A DNA stretch of 56,474 nucleotides from a virus. The position numbers and the translations under genes were made by a program. This document shows, one piece after another, positions 21,965-28,324 of this stretch. Within the stretch, counting starts at the first letter, position 1; the number at the start of each line of letters is the position of its first letter. The stretch covers positions 1 through 56,474 of IMG/VR virus record IMGVR_UViG_3300006737_000004; one strand, written 5' to 3'. Under the pieces are notes generated by a model. The model saw nothing but the letters and a program-made list of their open reading frames with translations. It ran no database searches and was not told the origin of the DNA.

Positions 21965-22117
21965 ATGCCTACAGTAGGAAAAAAAGAATACCCTTACACA
22001 AATAAGGGAATGGCTCAAGCAAAAGCTGCAGCCAAGAAATCAGGTAAACCGACGAAGAAAAAATCTGGTTATAACAAAGGTGGCATGGCTAAATGCGGTG
22101 CTTCATATAAAGGGTAA
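21965..22117 (+). CDS. Small Lys-rich protein, 50 aa
   Basis: Fifty-one codons with AAGGAG upstream of the ATG, good evidence for translation. The product reads KKEYPYTNKGMAQAKAAAKK, then a Lys-rich linker, then NKGGMAKCG near the end. YPY(T/D)-x-KG-x-A-x-A repeats are typical of small phage basic proteins that I have seen in marine phages. Possibly a DNA-condensing or virion-core protein. Confidence 0.7.
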   Translation: MPTVGKKEYPYTNKGMAQAKAAAKKSGKPTKKKSGYNKGGMAKCGASYKG

Positions 22118-22122
22118 AACAA

Positions 22123-22656
22123 ATGGCCATATCACTACGTACATATCTAAACAACAAACTAAAAGAAAAGGGCATGACGGTTGCCCAAGCTAAAAAGAAT
22201 GCGGGTAAATACAAAAGTATTGCTGCAGCTAAAAAAGCAGGAGCACTTTACTACACAGATAAGAACGGTAAAGTAATGGCTGCTGTATATGCAGAAGATC
22301 TTAAAAAGCCTATTCGTCCAAGAGCACGACCAGAACCTAAAGTAGCAAAGACTGCTGCCCAACCTAAAGTAACAACTACCACTATTAATGATGGTAAAGG
22401 TAGGGGTGATGGTACAGTAGAGATGATCAAACGTAGATTAGATCCAAAGTCTCCACAAAACAAACCCAAGCCTAAAGCTAAAGTTAGTTTAAAACGTAAA
22501 GTATTAAATGTAAAAAACCCTTTCCTAAAAAATGATAAGGCTAAAGCATCTAAATGGAAAACTTGGATTAGTAAGAATAAAAGTAAATACGTAAAGGATA
22601 ATGGAAACCTTGATATGAATCAAGCTATGAAAGACTTTAAGAAGTCTATTAAGTAA
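22123..22656 (+). CDS. Basic protein with RPRARP motif, 177 aa
   Basis: The N-terminal 60 residues contain two short alpha-helical repeats (KEKGMTVAQAKKNAGKY and SIAAAKKAGALYYT). Residues about 64-70 read IRPRARP, a motif shared with other late proteins here. The rest is Pro/Lys-rich and unstructured with a C-terminal globular-looking part (KWKTWISKNKSKYVKDNG). Highly positively charged. It starts 5 bases after the small Lys-rich gene. Its composition suggests DNA or RNA contact, or a virion-internal role. Confidence 0.65.
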   Translation: MAISLRTYLNNKLKEKGMTVAQAKKNAGKYKSIAAAKKAGALYYTDKNGKVMAAVYAEDLKKPIRPRARPEPKVAKTAAQPKVTTTTINDGKGRGDGTVEMIKRRLDPKSPQNKPKPKAKVSLKRKVLNVKNPFLKNDKAKASKWKTWISKNKSKYVKDNGNLDMNQAMKDFKKSIK

Positions 22657-23013
22657 ATGCCCATACGTAATGGATCAAAATTTGTAACTCATGCAACTGC
22701 ATTAACGGGTACATCTGACACCGATTGTTATGTTGTACCCAAAAACTTTTCTTCGCATGTAGAACATCTATTAATTACTAATAGTGATAGTAGCAATAGA
22801 AACTACACTATTAAGTTTTATGAAAAAATAACTAACACAACACACACATTATACACAGCACATGCTGTATCAGGTAAAAGTGCTGAGTCAGTATTTACTG
22901 TAGATAAACCATTATTTCTTCATGCAGAGGATAAAATTATTGTTGCTGCAGGTACAGGAAATACTTTAACTGTAGTAGTTGCAGCAGAAGAGTTTTACGA
23001 TCCTAACCGTTAA
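22657..23013 (+). CDS. Beta-rich hypothetical virion protein, 118 aa
   Basis: The product is rich in Ser/Thr/Asn and alternating strands (HVEHLLITNSDSSNRNYTIKFYEK) and lacks Lys clusters, unlike its neighbours. This is the look of a small capsid decoration or tail protein with a beta-sandwich. It starts one base after the stop of the previous gene and is followed by a promoter-bearing 107-base gap. Function inferred only from composition. Confidence 0.55.
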   Translation: MPIRNGSKFVTHATALTGTSDTDCYVVPKNFSSHVEHLLITNSDSSNRNYTIKFYEKITNTTHTLYTAHAVSGKSAESVFTVDKPLFLHAEDKIIVAAGTGNTLTVVVAAEEFYDPNR

Positions 23014-23026
23014 GTGCATAACGGGC

Positions 23027-23055
23027 TTGCAATAATGTCTGTAGTATGGTATAAC
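23027..23055 (+). promoter_or_regulatory. Promoter TTGCAA-N17-TATAAC ahead of the DUF1127 gene (P4)
   Basis: TTGCAA (23027-23032) and TATAAC (23050-23055) have a 17-bp spacer. A second TATAAC follows at 23065-23070. The -10 context GTATAACTAAG matches the P2, P3 and P5 promoters. It would give extra transcripts of the DUF1127 gene and the packaging genes. Confidence 0.6.
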
Positions 23056-23120
23056 TAAGTATGATATAACTATCTCCACAAGGGTAAGGAATACTTACCT
23101 AAACATAAAGGAGATAGAAA

Positions 23121-23261
23121 ATGTTTAAACGATTTGTAAAAACAATCCAAAAAAGCCAAGAACGTAAAGTGGCCCTCTGGCAACTGCAGAATATGTCAGA
23201 TAGACAACTACGTGATATAGGAGTATCTCGTGCCGAAATCCAAAGCAAAGTCTACAGTTAA
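23121..23261 (+). CDS. DUF1127 (YjiS-like) small protein, 46 aa
   Basis: AAAGGAGATAG precedes the ATG at 23121. The 46-aa product has a basic N-terminus and the DUF1127 core: W-x-LQNMSDRQLRDIGVSRAEI. This is the textbook pattern in which L-x-DIGx(S/T)RxEI closes the domain. DUF1127 proteins are abundant in Alphaproteobacteria, where some bind RNA or tune sRNA and stress responses. A phage copy on its own promoter and strong ribosome site suggests it is made in quantity to reprogram the host. The end overlaps the next gene by 32 bp in another frame. Confidence 0.85.
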   Translation: MFKRFVKTIQKSQERKVALWQLQNMSDRQLRDIGVSRAEIQSKVYS

Positions 23262-23415
23262 TGCGGCAGGAAATTATACTAACCCTGCTATGCGCAAGCG
23301 TCTTGTCTCATCCATTAAATCTGGCGGCAAAGGTGGAAAACCTGGACAGTGGTCGGCTCGTAAAGCACAAATGGTCGCAAAGCAGTATAAAGCAAAAGGT
23401 GGAGGGTATAAATAA
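23230..23415 (+). CDS. DUF5872-like N-terminal module, 61 aa
   Basis: GTG start at 23230 inside the end of the DUF1127 gene. The product has YTNPAMRKRLVSSIKSG-GKGGKPGQWSARKAQ-VAKQYKAKGGGYK. The KGGKPGQWSARKxQ and GGGYK strings are the N-terminal half of the DUF5872 family as I remember it. It is strongly basic. The matching C-terminal half is encoded separately at 23555-23833. Function unknown; a DNA-binding or virion role is suggested by charge. Confidence 0.7.
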   Translation: MPKSKAKSTVNAAGNYTNPAMRKRLVSSIKSGGKGGKPGQWSARKAQMVAKQYKAKGGGYK

Positions 23416-23589
23416 ATGAAGGTTGATGCTCCAAAAGGATATCACTGGATGAGACAACCTAAGGGTGGATTCAAACTTATGAAACACAAAGGTAAGTTTG
23501 TTTCACACAAGGGTGCAAGTTTAAAAGCAGATTTTCCAATACAAAAGGTACACAGTGATGGCTCTAGCAAAAAGTCAAAAAAGTCTTAA
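23416..23589 (+). CDS. Small basic protein, 57 aa
   Basis: A 58-codon frame that starts one base after the stop of the gene before it. The product begins MKVDAPKGYHWMRQPKGGF and ends SSKKSKKS. It is rich in Lys, Gly and His, with two hydrophobic-Lys-His repeats (KLMKHKGKF, SHKGASL). The arrangement PKGYHWM is seen in small proteins of other phages. It overlaps the next gene by 32-35 bp. Function unknown. Confidence 0.65.
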   Translation: MKVDAPKGYHWMRQPKGGFKLMKHKGKFVSHKGASLKADFPIQKVHSDGSSKKSKKS

Positions 23590-23833
23590 GTCTTGGACTA
23601 AACAAAAATGGCGAACTAAAAGTGGCAAGCCTAGTGCTAAAACTGGTGAACGTTATTTACCTGATAAGGCTATTAAGTCTCTTAGCAGCAGTGAGTATGC
23701 CGCTACAACCAGAGCTAAACGAAAAGGCACGAAGGCAGGTAAGCAGCATGTGGCTCAGCCTAAAAACATTGCAAAGAAAACTAGACCCTTTAGAGCCGCC
23801 AAGGGTGGAGTGGTAAGAAAGAAAAAGAAATGA
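23555..23833 (+). CDS. DUF5872-like C-terminal module with KGG tail, 92 aa
   Basis: The ATG at 23558 or GTG at 23555 starts the frame. The product has SLKSWTKQKWRTKSGKPS, GERYLPDKAIKSLS and TTRAKRKGTKAGKQHV, the order found in the C-terminal half of DUF5872 proteins (EWT-x-EDWQT-x-SG, RYLP, K-x-GKQ-x-V). The end, AKGGVVRKKKK, has the GG-hydrophobic tail seen in other late proteins. It overlaps the small terminase by 4 bp. It is very basic. Confidence 0.7.
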   Translation: MMALAKSQKSLKSWTKQKWRTKSGKPSAKTGERYLPDKAIKSLSSSEYAATTRAKRKGTKAGKQHVAQPKNIAKKTRPFRAAKGGVVRKKKK

Positions 23834-24195
23834 GTCGTAACCTTACAGAAAAACAACAAAAGTTTTTAGATGTACTCTTTGAGGAAGCCCAAGGCAGTCC
23901 AGTCAAAGCCCTTAAGCTTGCTGGATATGCTGAGGGTACATCTTCTACCACGGTTATGAATACTCTGATTGATGAAGTTGCAGAACTGACTAAACGTTTT
24001 ATTGCAACTCGTGGACCACAGGCAGCTTGGTCTATGATGGAGATCATGAGTAATCCTACTAACCTTGGTAATAAAGAAAAGATGGCTGCTGCAAAAGACT
24101 TTCTTGATCGAGCTGGTTTTGCTAAGACTGAAAAGGTTGAAGTTAAGTCAGAAAGTCCACTGTTTATTTTGCCACCAAAGACTGATGAAGACTAA
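23830..24195 (+). CDS. Terminase small subunit-like DNA-recognition protein, 121 aa
   Basis: 121 aa. The N-terminal LTEKQQKFLDVLFEEAQGSPVKALKLAGYAEG is the HTH-like start typical of phage small terminase subunits. A helix-rich central part and a C-terminal LDRAGFAKTEKVEVKSESPLFILPP tail, which would dock on the large subunit, complete the layout. It lies just upstream of the terminase region. It would recognise the packaging site on phage DNA and stimulate cutting. It overlaps the HTH gene by 11 bp. Confidence 0.8.
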   Translation: MSRNLTEKQQKFLDVLFEEAQGSPVKALKLAGYAEGTSSTTVMNTLIDEVAELTKRFIATRGPQAAWSMMEIMSNPTNLGNKEKMAAAKDFLDRAGFAKTEKVEVKSESPLFILPPKTDED

Positions 24196-24601
24196 TAAAA
24201 CTTGGAAGCTACCTGCCCCTGAAATAGTGGGGAACGAAAAAGTTTGGCATCCTGTAATTAGGATAGGTCGAACAGTTCCATTTGGGTACGAAGAAGACCC
24301 TAGTGATCCTGATATCCTACTTCCTGTAGAAGATGAACTAGAACTCTTTGAACAGGCTAAGAAATTTCTAAAGCAGTACAGCTATCGTGATGTAGCCAAC
24401 TGGTTAAGTAATGAATCGGGTAGGTATTTATCCCACGTAGGATTATATAAGAGAGTTAAACTTGAGCACAAACGTAAGAAAGAGGCTGCAAACCAACGCT
24501 ACCTTGCCGAGCGATACAAAACGGCGCTCGCCAAAGCGGAAAAGCTTGAAGAAAAAGTCCGAAGAGGTGGTATCGGCTCAGCCAAAGCCCCCATTAATTG
24601 A
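24185..24601 (+). CDS. HTH protein, apparently the N-terminal part of the terminase large subunit
   Basis: The ATG at 24185 overlaps the small-subunit stop by 11 bp. The 138-aa product has a recombinase-like HTH: YSYRDVANWLSNESGRYLSHVGLYKRVK. A basic coiled helix (ERYKTALAKAEKLEEK) follows. After residue 124 the frame degrades to Arg/Gly-rich sequence and stops, while the terminase frame continues smoothly with SEEVVSAQPKPPLID. I infer that this domain is meant to be joined to the terminase by a +1 frameshift at the A5 run 24552-24556, or that the A-run was miscalled. As a separate protein it would still be a DNA-binding partner. Confidence 0.7.
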   Translation: MKTNKTWKLPAPEIVGNEKVWHPVIRIGRTVPFGYEEDPSDPDILLPVEDELELFEQAKKFLKQYSYRDVANWLSNESGRYLSHVGLYKRVKLEHKRKKEAANQRYLAERYKTALAKAEKLEEKVRRGGIGSAKAPIN

Positions 24602-26009
24602 TGTAGAACAGGCTCAAAGAGAGATAATCTTTCAGCCTAACTCTGGTCCACAGACAGACTTTTTATCTGCTACAGAACAGGAAGTGCTATATGGGGGATC
24701 TGCTGGTGGTGGTAAATCATATGCAATGGTTGCTGACCCAGTACGATATCTAAATAACCCACAAGCAAGAATGCTGCTTGTACGGAGAAGTACAGAAGAA
24801 TTACGTGAACTTATTTCAGTTTCAAAAGAGTTGTACCCAAAAGCAATTCCTGGAATTAAGTTTATGGAACGAGACAAGACTTGGGTAGCTCCCTCAGGTG
24901 CAACACTCTGGATGTCTTACCTTGACCGTGACGATGACGTAATGCGTTACCAAGGTCAGGCCTTTAACTGGATTGGATTTGACGAACTTACTCAGTGGCC
25001 TACCCCGTATCCGTGGAACTATATGCGCTCACGTTTAAGAAGTACTTCAGCTAGTGGACTACCGTTATACATGCGTGCAACTAGCAATCCAGGAGGACCA
25101 GGACACGCTTGGGTGAAGAAGACCTTTATTGATCCTGGATCTCATAATAAGGCTTTCTGGGCTACAGACATAGATAGCGGTAACATTATCGCTTGGCCGA
25201 AAGGTCACAGCAGGGAGGGTGAGCCTCTGTTCAAAAGGAAATTTATACCAGCCACCCTCTTTGATAATCCCTATCTCGCAGAAGATGGTATGTATGAAGC
25301 CAACCTTTTGTCGTTACCTGAACACCAACGTAGGCAATTGCTTGAAGGTGATTGGGATATAAATGAAGGAGCTGCATTTCCTGAGTTTAACCGTAACATA
25401 CACGTAGTAGAACCCTACGACATACCAAACAGTTGGGTAAAGTTTAGGGCTTGTGACTATGGTTATGGTTCTCACACAGGTGTACTCTGGTTTACCGTAA
25501 CCCCCTCTGAGCAGGTTGTTGTGTACAGGGAGTTATATGTATCTAAGGTTACTGCTGATAGCTTGGCAGATATGATCCTAGAAATAGAAGATGGGGAGAA
25601 AATGCGGTATGGAGTTTTGGACTCTAGTCTTTGGCATAATCGTGGTGATACTGGCCCTAGCCTTGCTGAACAAATGATTATAAAAGGTTGTAGGTGGAGA
25701 CCCTCAGATCGCTCCCGTGGATCAAGGGTGTCAGGGAAGAACGAAATACACAGGAGGTTACAGGTAGATGAATTTACTGAGGAACCAAGGATGGTATTTT
25801 TTAATACTTGTAAGCATACCATCTCTCAACTACCTGCCATACCTTTGGATAAAAATAATCCAGAAGATGTAAACACAAATGCAGAAGACCACTTGTATGA
25901 TGCCTTACGATATGGTATTATGACTAGACCAAGAAGTAGTCTATTTGACTTCGATCCTAATGTAACTAGGACAGGATTTCAAGCTTCAGACGCAACGTTT
26001 GGCTATTAA
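24462..26009 (+). CDS. terL: Terminase large subunit (ATPase and nuclease)
   Basis: The packaging motor. Counting from the TTG at 24462 it has 515 aa. Walker A is GGSAGGGKS (78-86), Walker B is WIGFDE (D174, E175), and the coupling motif is TSNPGG (208-213). The nuclease domain starts at RACDYGYG (about 330) and ends with AEDHLYDALRYG. It cuts concatemers and pumps DNA into the head through the portal. No good ribosome site precedes the TTG, and no ATG occurs before Walker A. The natural N-terminus is thus likely in the upstream HTH frame through a frameshift. A GTG at 24567 is another possible start. Confidence 0.93.
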   Translation: MSTNVRKRLQTNATLPSDTKRRSPKRKSLKKKSEEVVSAQPKPPLIDVEQAQREIIFQPNSGPQTDFLSATEQEVLYGGSAGGGKSYAMVADPVRYLNNPQARMLLVRRSTEELRELISVSKELYPKAIPGIKFMERDKTWVAPSGATLWMSYLDRDDDVMRYQGQAFNWIGFDELTQWPTPYPWNYMRSRLRSTSASGLPLYMRATSNPGGPGHAWVKKTFIDPGSHNKAFWATDIDSGNIIAWPKGHSREGEPLFKRKFIPATLFDNPYLAEDGMYEANLLSLPEHQRRQLLEGDWDINEGAAFPEFNRNIHVVEPYDIPNSWVKFRACDYGYGSHTGVLWFTVTPSEQVVVYRELYVSKVTADSLADMILEIEDGEKMRYGVLDSSLWHNRGDTGPSLAEQMIIKGCRWRPSDRSRGSRVSGKNEIHRRLQVDEFTEEPRMVFFNTCKHTISQLPAIPLDKNNPEDVNTNAEDHLYDALRYGIMTRPRSSLFDFDPNVTRTGFQASDATFGY

Positions 26010-26018
26010 GGATAAAAT

Positions 26019-28115
26019 ATGGAAGAAGAATTTGAAGATATGATCATGGATATGGAAGGCTCTGCTTCTGTTGAAGATGTAAAAGAAGAAGAACTTTCTG
26101 ATCCTAAGGCTGGACAAATAATCAGTTTTGTAGGGGAAAAGTACTCCAAAGCTGAGACTGCAAGGAAAACAGAAGAGCAGCGTTGGGTCCAAGCCTACCG
26201 AAACTACCGTGGTATTTACGGACCAGATGTGCAATTCACTTCAACTGAGAAGTCTCAAGTATTTGTTAAAGTAACTAAGACAAAAGTCCTAGCTGCATAT
26301 GGACAAATTGCAGAAGTTTTATTTGGTGGCAACAAGTTTCCAATTAGTATTGATCCCACTGTCCTTCCAGATGGGGTAGAAGAGACAGTAAACTTTGAAA
26401 CTAACCCAGAGCAAATGAAAGCTCAAGAGGGTCTACCTAGCCTCCTTCCTGGAGAGACTCTTCCAGAATTACAAGAACGCCTTGCAGGAATAAAGGAAGA
26501 CCTTCAACCAGTGATGGACAAGGTAGAATCTGGGTCTGCTAAGACTCCTACCTCTCCACAGTTCTTTCCTGCAGAAGTTGCAGCTAAGAAGATGGAAAAG
26601 AAAATCCATGACCAGTTAGAAGAATCTCACGCAAAGAAGCACCTACGGGCAGCAGCTTTTGAATCAGCTTTGTTTGGTACTGGTATTATGAAAGGTCCGT
26701 TTGCTGTAGACAAAGAATATGCAAACTGGGATGAAGAAGGTAATTACTCTCCTACTTTTAAAACTATCCCACAGACTACAAGTGTTTCTATCTGGAACTT
26801 CTATCCTGATCCAGATGCAGCAACAATGGAAGAAGCTGAGTATGTTGTGGAGCGTCATAAGATGTCACGTTCTCAACTACGAGCACTTAAGAATCGTCCA
26901 TACTTCCGTAAGAATGCACTAGACAATGCATTGAGTATTGGAGAGTCCTACACAAAAGAGTGGTGGGAACAGGCTATGGAAGATGAAGCAAATGAGTCTA
27001 AGTCAGAACGTTTTGAAGTTCTTGAGTTCTGGGGTTTTGTAGATACAGATATCCTAGAAGAGCAGGATATTGACATTCCTAAAGAGCTTAAGGATGCAGA
27101 GCAGTTAAGTGTTAATGTCTGGATCTGTAACGGTCAAGTACTTCGTTTGGTAATGAACCCCTTCACTCCTGCTTACATTCCGTACTTTGCTGCCCCTTAT
27201 GAAATGAACCCTTACAGCATATTTGGTGTAGGTATTGCAGAAAATATGGATGATACCCAAACTCTTATGAATGGGTTTATGCGTATGGCAGTAGATAACG
27301 CAGCACTATCAGGAAACTTACTTATCGAAGTAGATGAAACTAACCTAGTTCCTGGCCAAGACCTCTCTGTATACCCTGGAAAAGTTTTCCGTAGGCAGGG
27401 CGGTGCAATGGGTCAGGCAATCTTCGGAACAAAGTTTCCTAATGTAAGTTCAGAAAACATGATGATGTTTGATAAATCAAGGGTATTAGCAGATGAGAGT
27501 ACAGGATTTCCTTCGTTCGCACATGGGCAAACTGGAGTATCAGGAGTGGGAAGGACTGCTTCTGGCATCAGTATGCTTATGTCTGCAGCTAACGGCAGTA
27601 TACGAAATGTTGTCAAGAACATAGATGACTACTTGCTTGCACCACTAGGTAAAGCCTTCTTTAACTTTAATATGCAGTTTGACTTTGACCAAGAGATTAA
27701 AGGCGATCTAGAAATTAAAGCTCGTGGTACTGAAAGCTTAATGGCTAATGAAGTACGTAGTCAACGACTAATGCAATTCCTGCAAGTTGTACAAAATCCA
27801 GCACTAGCACCATTTGCTCGTATGGATTACATTGTACGTGAGATTGCTAAGTCTATGGATCTTGATCCTGATAAAGTTGGAAACAATATGGCACAAGCAG
27901 CAGTACAGGCTGAGATCCTAAAAGAGTTCCAAGCACAGAACCCACCACAACCAGAACCAGGAGTTCCACCACAGGCTGGTCCTCAGGGCGCTCCTGCTGG
28001 TGCACAGGTGCAGGATACCTCTGGAGCAGGGGGTGGGACTATAGGAACTGGTACAGCGCCTCAGCCAGGAGAACAGGGCTTCTCAGGTAACACTGGCCCA
28101 CAACAGGTACAATGA
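26019..28115 (+). CDS. Portal protein, podovirus type, 698 aa
   Basis: 698 aa. The long, acidic N-terminus is followed by a helical core and a C-terminal disordered Pro/Gly/Gln-rich tail (PPQPEPGVPPQAGPQ). Features of the large podovirus portal are seen: ATMEEAEYVVERHKMSRSQL, NPYSIFGVGIAENMDDTQTLMN, and SGVGRTASGISMLM. It forms the dodecameric vertex ring through which DNA passes and to which the tail is attached. It lies directly after terL and before the 70-aa gene (4-bp overlap). Confidence 0.9.
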   Translation: MEEEFEDMIMDMEGSASVEDVKEEELSDPKAGQIISFVGEKYSKAETARKTEEQRWVQAYRNYRGIYGPDVQFTSTEKSQVFVKVTKTKVLAAYGQIAEVLFGGNKFPISIDPTVLPDGVEETVNFETNPEQMKAQEGLPSLLPGETLPELQERLAGIKEDLQPVMDKVESGSAKTPTSPQFFPAEVAAKKMEKKIHDQLEESHAKKHLRAAAFESALFGTGIMKGPFAVDKEYANWDEEGNYSPTFKTIPQTTSVSIWNFYPDPDAATMEEAEYVVERHKMSRSQLRALKNRPYFRKNALDNALSIGESYTKEWWEQAMEDEANESKSERFEVLEFWGFVDTDILEEQDIDIPKELKDAEQLSVNVWICNGQVLRLVMNPFTPAYIPYFAAPYEMNPYSIFGVGIAENMDDTQTLMNGFMRMAVDNAALSGNLLIEVDETNLVPGQDLSVYPGKVFRRQGGAMGQAIFGTKFPNVSSENMMMFDKSRVLADESTGFPSFAHGQTGVSGVGRTASGISMLMSAANGSIRNVVKNIDDYLLAPLGKAFFNFNMQFDFDQEIKGDLEIKARGTESLMANEVRSQRLMQFLQVVQNPALAPFARMDYIVREIAKSMDLDPDKVGNNMAQAAVQAEILKEFQAQNPPQPEPGVPPQAGPQGAPAGAQVQDTSGAGGGTIGTGTAPQPGEQGFSGNTGPQQVQ

Positions 28116-28324
28116 AACTGGTCGTGAATAATACTTTAAAACCTTTTGTAAATAACCCTGAGCTATATAACCCTTTCCTTGAAGAGATTGATGAAAGGAT
28201 TATGTTTGCTCAGATAGCTCTTGAACAATCTAGAGAACCCGATGAGTTGTTTAGATTACAGGGTGAGATACGTGCACTCAGGTCACTATTAAGATTAAGA
28301 GATAAAATCAATGGCAGCTCCTAA
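28112..28324 (+). CDS. Hypothetical protein, 70 aa
   Basis: A small helical protein, ATG overlapping the portal stop (ATGA). It has a hydrophobic start and a coiled-coil-like C-terminal half (ALEQSREPDELFRLQGEIRALRSLLRLRDKI). Proteins with this QGE-x-RALRxLLxLRD helix are commonly coded after the portal of marine podoviruses. It may be a head-assembly factor. It overlaps the giant virion gene by 14 bp. Confidence 0.65.
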   Translation: MKLVVNNTLKPFVNNPELYNPFLEEIDERIMFAQIALEQSREPDELFRLQGEIRALRSLLRLRDKINGSS

